Below the pieces are notes generated by a model. That model was not told where the DNA came from and searched no databases. It worked only from the letters and a program-made list of their open reading frames with translations. The position numbers and the translations under genes are program-made. A stretch of DNA of 13,757 nucleotides from Pseudomonadota bacterium (GTDB lineage Bacteria > Desulfobacterota > Desulfobacteria > Desulfobacterales > Desulfobacteraceae): contig JAHIVS010000662.1 in NCBI GenBank assembly GCA_018816605.1, positions 1-13,757 of the forward strand, written 5' to 3'. Below are positions 1 to 6,145 of the stretch, piece by piece (position 1 is the stretch's first letter; every line of letters begins with the position of its first letter).

Positions 1-1535
1 AAATCCAGAAATGGGGATCTTACTTCCAGACCATGGGCCATGCTGGCACGATCCACCTTTGTCAGAATACCATCCCGCAGGTAGGTTTTAATATAAGCGT
101 AAAGAATGGCCTCTATATGGTTAAGCCCTTTTGTTGTCCGAACCAATTCCATAAGCCCTGAGTACACATCACTTCTATGAGCATCCGTATGGATTAAGCA
201 CTCGCTTTGCATGGACACGTCAAAACACCCCAGCCACATCTGATTTTTATAGACCGGTGGATGATATAGGTACTTAAAAAATTTATTTGCCCTGAATTCA
301 AAGCTCATATTGTTATCAGAAGGGGTTATCATACGGATAATATTGCGAAAAATTTTTTCATTCACAAATTTGGGCAGATATTCAAACAGCCTTGAAATCT
401 GATGGGCCGGAAACGGATCATAGCCTGCAAAAAGTTCATCACTCCCATCTCCGCTTAATGCAACCGTAACGTGCTTTTTGGCAAGTTTCGATACAAGATA
501 CGTGGGGATTGCCGACGCATCTGCAAAGGGCTCATCATATAGTTTGGTAATTTCAGGCAGTATCTCAATCATTTGAGAGGAGGTCAGGGTTTGGCTGATA
601 TGATCGGTTCCCAGATAATCCGAAACATATTTGGAATAGCGCGTTTCATCGTAGGATTTTTCCTGGAACCCAATGGAAAATGTTTTTATTTTCTGGGATG
701 TAACATGCCGACAGGCCAATGCGGTAATCAAACTGGAATCCAGTCCCCCACTTAAAAAAATTCCCAGGGGAACATCACTCATGAGCCTTTTTTTTACGCT
801 CTCATCCAGCAACCGGAGTAATTCTTCGCAGCACGCCTCCTGGGATCCCTTGAATTTTGGTGCGGTAACCGGGAAATCCCAGTATCGCTTATTGCGGGTC
901 TTTCCTTTTTGCCAGATTAAAAAACAACCGGCTTCCAATTTATGGATGTTTTCAAATATCGAAAGGGGCTCCGGCACATATTCATAGGCCAGATATTGCC
1001 GCAGGGCCAGGGGATTAATCTCTTTTTTCAATCCAGGGTATTTCAGGATGGCTTTCAGTTCGGAAGCAAAAACAATCTGATTTTGAATCTGAGCATAATA
1101 AAGGGGTTTTTGCCCATACCGATCCCTGGCCAGAAACAAGGTCTTTTTATGGGTATCCCAGATAGCAAAGGCATACATGCCCTGGATTCTTTCAAGCATA
1201 TCCTCCTGATACGTTTCATACAAATGGAGTAAAACCTCGGAGTCCGAATGGGTTGAAAAAATGTGCCCCTTTGCCTCAAGATCTGATTTCAAGGATCGAT
1301 AGTTGTAGATTTCTCCGTTGGCAATCAGCCAGAATCTGCCGTCCTCATTCCGAAGCGGTTGCCTGCCGGATTCAAGGTCGATCACAGCAAGCCTCTGGTG
1401 ACCCAATACAATATTTTCATCGGTATAGGTCCCGTGATCATCCGGTCCTCTGTGGGCGATCGCCTTTTTCATGGCCACGATCACTTCTTCCGAAACATAT
1501 TTGTTAATGCGTGTATATCCGCAGATTCCACACAT
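1..1535 (-). CDS. asnB: Asparagine synthase (glutamine-hydrolysing) type amidotransferase, 3' end cut off by window edge
   Basis: I translated this by hand from the ATG at 1535 to the left edge: about 511 residues, uninterrupted, with the C-terminus outside the window. It begins MCGICGY, so Cys2 is the expected glutaminase nucleophile. The class II glutaminase domain follows (AHRGPDDHG near 27-35, NGEIYNY near 73-79). The synthetase domain has the PP-loop SGGLDSS at 262-268, SGDGSDELFAGYDP further on, and VDRASMAHGLEVRSPFLD close to the edge. All hallmark residues of an active AsnB are present. The family transfers glutamine-derived ammonia to an ATP-activated carboxylate, normally aspartate. 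In glycan clusters such enzymes can instead amidate sugar uronic acids or supply ammonia to sugar-modifying partners (WbpS is an example), which is a reasonable but unproven role here. Its ATG overlaps the stop of the radical SAM gene by one base (TAATG), so the two are probably translationally coupled. Confidence 0.95.
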   Translation of the reverse strand, partial: MCGICGYTRINKYVSEEVIVAMKKAIAHRGPDDHGTYTDENIVLGHQRLAVIDLESGRQPLRNEDGRFWLIANGEIYNYRSLKSDLEAKGHIFSTHSDSEVLLHLYETYQEDMLERIQGMYAFAIWDTHKKTLFLARDRYGQKPLYYAQIQNQIVFASELKAILKYPGLKKEINPLALRQYLAYEYVPEPLSIFENIHKLEAGCFLIWQKGKTRNKRYWDFPVTAPKFKGSQEACCEELLRLLDESVKKRLMSDVPLGIFLSGGLDSSLITALACRHVTSQKIKTFSIGFQEKSYDETRYSKYVSDYLGTDHISQTLTSSQMIEILPEITKLYDEPFADASAIPTYLVSKLAKKHVTVALSGDGSDELFAGYDPFPAHQISRLFEYLPKFVNEKIFRNIIRMITPSDNNMSFEFRANKFFKYLYHPPVYKNQMWLGCFDVSMQSECLIHTDAHRSDVYSGLMELVRTTKGLNHIEAILYAYIKTYLRDGILTKVDRASMAHGLEVRSPFLD

Positions 1536-2455
1536 TATTTTTTCCCCTGAATCAAATTGCCTGCATATACATCCTTGCCTGTATACCAGTGGTCACAAAG
1601 CGAACAGACAGGTTCTTGCCCCCAGTTTCTGGTGTTATGCTTTTCTCTTATTTTCGTATACGCCTCTCCGTTCCATATTTCTTTGATGCCTTTGGTATTC
1701 AGATTTCCAATGAAACCCTTTCGTCCCCGGTTCCAGTCATGATTGCATATGGCCACATCCCCGGTGTAATAGACCACCATGTCATTGAATAATTTTCGGC
1801 AGGGTGCTCTTTGTGTCAGGGCAGAAGAATCATTGTTTTTCGAGATTTTGCCAAATTTCCCATTTTCAGAGTGCCGGGGATAAATCCTGACCCGGTCCGC
1901 ATACTGCGCCCAATATCGTGTAAAATCGAAAAGTTCTGCTTCATTATAGTCGGTCTGGGTTGCAGAAACCTGAACTTGCGTCTTGGTGTGATTCCCACTA
2001 TGCTTCATCTTCAGAAACCCGTGAATATGCCCAAGAACCTTTTCAAAATCCCCGCCTTTTCGAATTCTTTCATAGGTTTCTTTCTTAAATGCATCCACAC
2101 TGAACGAGATGAAATCCATGCCTGCTTCCAGAAGATATTTTCCTGTTTCGGGTGTCATCAGCACCCCGTTGGTGGCCAGTTGAATGACAGCCTGTGTTTT
2201 CATTTTAAGGTAGTCCACCATAAAAAGAAAATCCGGATGCAGCAAAGACTCTCCCCTGAAAAATACAACAACAGCCGAAACCGGATGATACGAAATCTCA
2301 TCAACGATTTTGATAAAAAGTTCCCTGGACATCAACCCATTTGGGGTCTTCAAAAACTGCCGCGGACACATGCTGCACATTAGATTGCAAGACAATGACA
2401 GTTCCATCGTTATTCTGTCCGGAAAAATCCCGGGTTCTTGATCATTTATGCCCAA
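1535..2455 (-). CDS. Radical SAM protein with SPASM-like C-terminal cysteines
   Basis: 306 residues. The radical SAM [4Fe-4S] motif CxxxCxxC is C23-NLM-C27-SM-C30, preceded by the usual strand (ITMELSLS). RGESLLHP at 67-74 matches the GGEPLLHP motif that contacts SAM, with the first Gly replaced by Arg. Cysteines C219, C237, C284 and C287 form a SPASM/twitch-type auxiliary cluster region. The family cleaves SAM to a 5'-deoxyadenosyl radical; the substrate is unknown, and from context a sugar, a glycan carrier or a protein is possible. The start is uncertain. TTG at 2455 has a weak GGTG four bases upstream and keeps the conserved FPDRITMEL lead-in. ATG at 2407 (residue 17) is the alternative but leaves only six residues before the first Cys. 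A 70 nt gap separates it from the GT2 gene upstream, and it overlaps asnB by one base. Confidence 0.9.
   Translation of the reverse strand: MGINDQEPGIFPDRITMELSLSCNLMCSMCPRQFLKTPNGLMSRELFIKIVDEISYHPVSAVVVFFRGESLLHPDFLFMVDYLKMKTQAVIQLATNGVLMTPETGKYLLEAGMDFISFSVDAFKKETYERIRKGGDFEKVLGHIHGFLKMKHSGNHTKTQVQVSATQTDYNEAELFDFTRYWAQYADRVRIYPRHSENGKFGKISKNNDSSALTQRAPCRKLFNDMVVYYTGDVAICNHDWNRGRKGFIGNLNTKGIKEIWNGEAYTKIREKHNTRNWGQEPVCSLCDHWYTGKDVYAGNLIQGKK
2431..2449 (-). repeat. Short start-site repeat, copy 2 (ATAAATGATCAAGAACCCG)
   Basis: This is the partner of the repeat at 3570-3587, inside the first codons of the radical SAM gene. Its recurrence at gene starts suggests a shared leader or a short duplication, though a match this short can arise by chance. 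Confidence 0.4.
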
Positions 2456-2525
2456 TAAACACCATCATAAAATATTGCATTCGTTACGCTCTACCCCTTC
2501 AACCACAGAGTTCTTGTGCCTATGA

Positions 2526-3560
2526 TCAAGCATCTGTCTGTTTTTCCACTATATTGCGGATGACATAGGGATCCTTGTCAAGGAGTTCAAAATAGTTTCG
2601 AATGTGTATTTCACCCAGCAGTCCTATGGTAATGCACTGGACACTCAAAATTACCGTAAACAAAAAAATAGTAAGAAAGGAATTGAAACTTATATTCCAG
2701 TCAAACCAGACAAGCCCCAAAAAAAGAAAACCACCCAGTGCCATGCCGGCAGAGGTACAGAAAATAGCAATTTTCCCGAAAAATTGTATGGGCTTTGTCA
2801 TGTAATCTGCAAAAAATCGAACAATAACAAAATCAAAAAGAACGCGGGTAATACGGGACAATCCATATTTTGAAACCCCGCTGCTCCGCTGGTAATGCTT
2901 GACTTCCACTTCATCGACCCTGACACCGAGCCAGGCGGCAAAAGCGGGTATGAACCTGTGCATTTCGCCATAAAGCTTAATATTCTGAAGGACTTCCCGC
3001 CGATAGGCTTTAAGTGTGCACCCATAATCATGTAAACTAACCCCTGTGCCGGAAATCAATTTGTTGATAATTTTATTGGCAATCATGGAAGGGATTTTTC
3101 TTCTCAGGGTATCCTCCTTCCGATCCTTTCGCCAGCCGCTGACCACATCAGCACCCTCTTCGATTTTTCCCACCAGCAAGGGGATGTCCCCAGGATCATT
3201 TTGAAGATCCGCATCCATCGGGACAATGATCTTTCCTTTGGCATACTTGAACCCGGCTGCAAGGGCCGCGGTTTGACCGTAATTCCGCCTGAAGATGATC
3301 AACCTCACATGATCGTTTTGTTTTGCAATTTTTTCCAACATACACGTCGAACCATCACTACTGCCATCATCCACAAAAATGATTTCAGAAGGGCCGCTAA
3401 TTTTTTCAAGCGATTCATGAATCCGGTCATACAATTCCTCAAGGTTTCCCTCTTCATTGTGTACCGGCACAACAACGGACAAGTAATATTGGTCTTTTAA
3501 AATTGGTTTTCCTGTTTGTTTATTTTTATGATTAACGGAAAAGCCGTCATTTGAATTCAT
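2526..3560 (-). CDS. Family 2 glycosyltransferase, DPM1/ArnC-like, two C-terminal membrane helices
   Basis: 344 residues from the chosen start. Counting from the longer 353-residue version, the GT-A domain shows PVHNEEGN at 41-48, DDGSSDGS at 73-80 (nucleotide binding), the DAD metal-binding motif at 125-127 followed by LQNDPGDIP, and an SGWRKDRKE stretch at 150-158. Two hydrophobic helices lie at about 272-295 and 302-325. This matches enzymes that move a sugar from a nucleotide donor to polyprenyl phosphate on the cytoplasmic face of the inner membrane (DPM1, ArnC and GtrB relatives). The sugar cannot be read from sequence. I prefer the ATG at 3560, which has GAGGG five bases upstream. The first in-frame ATG at 3587 overlaps the preceding gene's stop by 8 nt with only a weak GGA. 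Its presence suggests that part of the island makes lipid-linked sugar rather than acting only through Maf. Confidence 0.92.
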   Translation of the reverse strand: MNSNDGFSVNHKNKQTGKPILKDQYYLSVVVPVHNEEGNLEELYDRIHESLEKISGPSEIIFVDDGSSDGSTCMLEKIAKQNDHVRLIIFRRNYGQTAALAAGFKYAKGKIIVPMDADLQNDPGDIPLLVGKIEEGADVVSGWRKDRKEDTLRRKIPSMIANKIINKLISGTGVSLHDYGCTLKAYRREVLQNIKLYGEMHRFIPAFAAWLGVRVDEVEVKHYQRSSGVSKYGLSRITRVLFDFVIVRFFADYMTKPIQFFGKIAIFCTSAGMALGGFLFLGLVWFDWNISFNSFLTIFLFTVILSVQCITIGLLGEIHIRNYFELLDKDPYVIRNIVEKQTDA

Positions 3561-3565
3561 ATCAA

Positions 3566-3570
3566 CCCTC
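3566..3570 (-). promoter_or_regulatory. Ribosome binding site for the GT2 gene
   Basis: GAGGG on the minus strand, five bases before ATG 3560, favours this start over ATG 3587. Confidence 0.5.
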
Positions 3571-3587
3571 GGGTTCTGATCATTCAT
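3570..3587 (-). repeat. Short start-site repeat, copy 1 (ATGAATGATCAGAACCCG)
   Basis: This stretch at the start of the GT2 gene matches 2431-2449 at the start of the radical SAM gene except for one base change and one inserted base. Both read NDQ-x-P in their gene's frame. A looser copy lies at 9626-9643 before the regulator. Confidence 0.4.
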
Positions 3588-4380
3588 TATTATTCCGAAT
3601 TACACCCTGTTTTCTCTGACTGCTTTTTTGGACTGCCAGGTATTGATAATAATCCAGATGGCTGCAAATATTAATTGACGCATCCGCCCCAAGGGTAAAT
3701 CCATGGCAATCCGGCATACTTGAGGAGTGAATTGCTTTTTTCAGGACATCTGTTTTAGCGATTAAAAAGGTACCGTCCGGTTCATAGACATCTGGAAAAT
3801 CTTGCCTTCCCTTGATCTGTTTTTTTGTCTTCTGATTTACGGCAGGGGCATTGTCATCTCCTGGAATCCATAGATCCGGGTTCCCGGGGAACGGGGTTTG
3901 AAGAAACCGGCCTTTCAGACCGTCAATATACACATCCCCTGCTTCAGACGGATTCAATGAGAAAAGCTGGCAGGGATGATCTGAAGCGGCAATTACACTG
4001 ATCAGCATAGCATCCTTGATTTGTGCATACTTTGCAACGGCAGCGGTTAATATCTGTTCAGATACCAGCGGGTTTCGGGGGGAAAAAACAAGGAGGTCAC
4101 TGTTCTCATCCAAATTGTTCAACAAAACAGAATTTTTATAAATATTTTCAGGTACTACCCGATCAAACGGGTTTGAGAAGTCAATCTCTTCTATCTTAAA
4201 ATCATAGGTATTCAAAGAGTGGAACCTATTGACAAAATATCGGTCTGCCAGAATTCTCACCTCATTTATACCGGACAATCGGTGAAGTTTACAAAAGGTA
4301 TCCTGAATGATCTCACCTGCTTTCAGACCTAAAAAGAAATCATCCATCCCCAGTGCACAAAATGGAACCATCAGCATCAT
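3580..4380 (-). CDS. Degenerate cytidylyltransferase-like protein (NeuA-fold paralogue)
   Basis: 266 residues, not confidently assignable to a known subfamily. The pattern resembles acylneuraminate cytidylyltransferases: FSPRNPLVS at 99-107 sits where these enzymes have LQPTSPLR, EPDGTFLIAKTDVLKK at 200-215 resembles their NGAIYIAKTD segment, and DASINICSHLDYYQYLA near the C-terminus resembles the terminal IDIDTxEDL region. The N-terminal nucleotide-binding loop (PARGGSKGxPxKN in the neighbour) is missing. In its place is VPFCALGMDDFFLGLKAG at 5-22, so CTP binding as in NeuA is doubtful. The ATG overlaps the neuA stop by 4 nt (ATGA), implying coupled expression. It may be a pseudo-enzyme or regulatory partner of NeuA, or a nucleotidyltransferase with another substrate. 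The family assignment is inference from weak similarity; the reading frame itself looks real because it is coupled at both ends. Confidence 0.72.
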   Translation of the reverse strand: MMLMVPFCALGMDDFFLGLKAGEIIQDTFCKLHRLSGINEVRILADRYFVNRFHSLNTYDFKIEEIDFSNPFDRVVPENIYKNSVLLNNLDENSDLLVFSPRNPLVSEQILTAAVAKYAQIKDAMLISVIAASDHPCQLFSLNPSEAGDVYIDGLKGRFLQTPFPGNPDLWIPGDDNAPAVNQKTKKQIKGRQDFPDVYEPDGTFLIAKTDVLKKAIHSSSMPDCHGFTLGADASINICSHLDYYQYLAVQKSSQRKQGVIRNNNE

Positions 4381-5108
4381 ATCGGCTGCAACCCGAAATC
4401 GTACATCCGGTTGTGGATCACCTCTTGGGCAAGGAAAAAATCCTTATAATTGTCAATATCGATCAACTCAATCGGGTTCTCAATAATATGGTGATACAAA
4501 GGACTTTTTTCCGGATAGTTCCAGGTACAGGACAGAAAACTCCCGTAACTTCTGTAAAAGCTACGATCCCCGTCATTCATGTGCAAATTCGATCCATTGA
4601 GCGGACAAAGCCTGTTATCGGATTTCGCCATGGAATAGTACCAACCGGTTTTATTAATTTTTTTTGCTGTCTTAACATTAAATCCAAGAATGGTTTTTTC
4701 GACCAGCCCGTGTATTGTGTCTACATTCCTGAACGGACTGGTAACAAACATTGCAATGAGAATATATTTTCGGGTAAACGGTATCCGCTCTTTTAACCCA
4801 AAATGCATATGATCCATCACATGGCTCAGGTTGGAATCATCCTGGGCAAGGTCCTTGGGCCGCAGAAAAGGAACAAAGGCACCAAAAGATTTTGATATTT
4901 CTGCGATTTCAGTATCCTCTGTTGAGACAACCACATAATCTATCAATGAAACTGCTTTTGCGACCTCAATTGTATAAGCGATCAAGGGCTTTCCACACAA
5001 ATTTTTCACATTTTTCCGGGGGACCCCCTTTGAACCTCCCCGGGCAGGAATAATTGCAATAACCAGTGGCTTTTCCGATTCTGTCATCATATTGCTACAG
5101 GCGCTCAT
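4377..5108 (-). CDS. neuA: CMP-nonulosonate (acylneuraminate-type) cytidylyltransferase
   Basis: 243 residues, close to the usual 220-240 for the family. The signature loop PARGGSKGVPRKN is at 21-33, followed by GKPLIAYTIE at 39-48, VSTEDTEIAEI at 61-71, the TSPFR motif at 123-127 and IDIDNYKDFFLA at 216-227. The enzyme couples CTP to a nonulosonic acid (sialic, legionaminic or pseudaminic type) to give the CMP-sugar donor and diphosphate in the cytoplasm. Which sugar is used cannot be decided from sequence, so the symbol denotes the family. The central region is less typical than in canonical NeuA. The ATG at 5108 overlaps the preceding glycosyltransferase by 14 nt. ATGs at 5090 and 5087, just after that stop, are equally possible because none has a clear ribosome binding site. 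The nearby NeuB-type synthase (6146-8026) makes the expected preceding step. Confidence 0.9.
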   Translation of the reverse strand: MSACSNMMTESEKPLVIAIIPARGGSKGVPRKNVKNLCGKPLIAYTIEVAKAVSLIDYVVVSTEDTEIAEISKSFGAFVPFLRPKDLAQDDSNLSHVMDHMHFGLKERIPFTRKYILIAMFVTSPFRNVDTIHGLVEKTILGFNVKTAKKINKTGWYYSMAKSDNRLCPLNGSNLHMNDGDRSFYRSYGSFLSCTWNYPEKSPLYHHIIENPIELIDIDNYKDFFLAQEVIHNRMYDFGLQPI

Positions 5109-6051
5109 ACTGCTGAATTAAAACAGACAAAGAATGCTTTTCCGTCCAGTGATTTTCCATGAAACGGCGGCTTTCCTCACCACTGGACTGTCTTAATTCC
5201 TTATCATTGATAAGCATTTCAAGTTTGGCCAGAAGCGCTTCCTTATTTCGTGCAACAATCCAGGGAAGGTTTTGGGACCCTGTGAATTCCATAATGCATC
5301 GTATATTCCAATCATCAAGCCCGGCAATAACAGGTTTGCCATGACTTAAGGATTCAAGGGATGCAATCCCGAACCATCCCCGCATATGATCAAATACGAT
5401 ATTGCATTTTCTTTTTAACCCGAGGCAGTCAAAGTAAGGCGTTTTTTCAATGAGAACAGTCTCAATGTTTGAATGTTTTTTTTCAAGCGCTGCCATGACC
5501 AATTTAAATTCATCGGTATGCTTGTGAAATTTCCGGGTAGGAGACTGGCAAATCTTAATGGTGTCATTGGGTAATGAATCTTCAAATCTGGGCATAAACT
5601 GAACATCATGAATCGGCACAAGATTGGGTACCCAGACCGAATCGTCCGCTACCTTTAAAAGATCGGGAGTGCTGACGATCACTTTTCTTTTCAGTTTTCT
5701 GTATTTTTCATTAAAGGCATTCGCATTTATCAGATAATCCGGGTGGCCATGGTGGTGGTGGAGTATTTTTTTGCCTTTTAAGTAGTCTCTGATGACAAGG
5801 GGTCCCAAGTGCGAATTTTCATCCCGCAGCATATGAAAATGAAAAATATCAGATTCCCTTAACAGCTGCTCAACCTCGCTGAAATCGTCATTTTCAATTT
5901 CCGGTATATGGATATCGGTTTCGTAATCAAACCCGTATCTTTCCTGGGTGGTGATGATTCTGCAGGTATGATCCGTATATCGGTTGATTGCGTTGCAAAA
6001 AGCGATGCCCATCCCTGCAGGGTCATTGTCCAAAATCATTAAAATCCGCAT
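5095..6051 (-). CDS. Glycosyltransferase, GT4-like (GT-B fold)
   Basis: 318 residues from the ATG at 6051 (MRILMILDND). This start is chosen because AAAGGGCGGAG lies just upstream; the 22 extra residues read from an ATG at 6117 would include the ribosome binding site as coding sequence. Rossmann-like N-terminal half: SDIFHFHML at about 67-75 and KKILHHHHGHPDY at 94-106, corresponding to the H-x-HG region of GT4 enzymes. The C-terminal half has DHMRGWFGIASLESLSHGKPVIAG at about 221-244, the family's sugar-nucleotide-binding segment with E233 in the position of the conserved ExxxxG glutamate. No signal peptide or membrane segment is seen, so a cytosolic or peripheral enzyme is expected. Donor and acceptor are unknown; lying between the nonulosonate synthase and cytidylyltransferase genes, it probably acts in the same glycan. 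It overlaps neuA by 14 nt. Confidence 0.87.
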   Translation of the reverse strand: MRILMILDNDPAGMGIAFCNAINRYTDHTCRIITTQERYGFDYETDIHIPEIENDDFSEVEQLLRESDIFHFHMLRDENSHLGPLVIRDYLKGKKILHHHHGHPDYLINANAFNEKYRKLKRKVIVSTPDLLKVADDSVWVPNLVPIHDVQFMPRFEDSLPNDTIKICQSPTRKFHKHTDEFKLVMAALEKKHSNIETVLIEKTPYFDCLGLKRKCNIVFDHMRGWFGIASLESLSHGKPVIAGLDDWNIRCIMEFTGSQNLPWIVARNKEALLAKLEMLINDKELRQSSGEESRRFMENHWTEKHSLSVLIQQYERL

Positions 6052-6053
6052 AG

Positions 6054-6064
6054 CTCCGCCCTTT
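6054..6064 (-). promoter_or_regulatory. Ribosome binding site for the GT4 gene
   Basis: AAAGGGCGGAG on the minus strand; AGGG lies seven bases before the ATG at 6051. It shows that the longer reading frame from 6117 is not the true start. Confidence 0.65.
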
Positions 6065-6108
6065 AGGTTACAGGTCAGTCCCGGCAACCATTTTCTCTTT
6101 TCGGAAAA

Positions 6109-6130
6109 ATCATCCAATCACTGAATGATT
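6109..6130 (-). promoter_or_regulatory. Second copy of the operator-like sequence, in the gap before the GT4 gene
   Basis: Positions 6109-6129 match 9635-9655 at 18 of 21 bases. The same stretch includes a perfect 15 bp inverted repeat AATCA CTGAA TGATT at 6116-6130. It lies between the neuB-fusion stop and the GT4 start. No convincing promoter accompanies it: the best -10 (TATTAA at 6129-6134) lacks a good -35. Confidence 0.35.
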
Positions 6131-6145
6131 AATACCCAGTGCTTA

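Noticed and set aside
1811..2383. 190-residue open frame on the plus strand
   Set aside because: It lies wholly opposite the radical SAM gene, whose motifs are clear, and has no recognisable domain or ribosome binding site.
4353..4796. 147-residue plus-strand frame
   Set aside because: Antisense shadow of the cytidylyltransferase gene.
5742..5759. HHHHGH stretch in the GT4 protein as a special metal site
   Set aside because: It coincides with the H-x-HG region common in GT4 enzymes, so no separate role is needed.
6052..6117. N-terminal extension of the GT4 protein from ATG 6117
   Set aside because: It would translate through the strong ribosome binding site of ATG 6051 and adds no family-conserved sequence.
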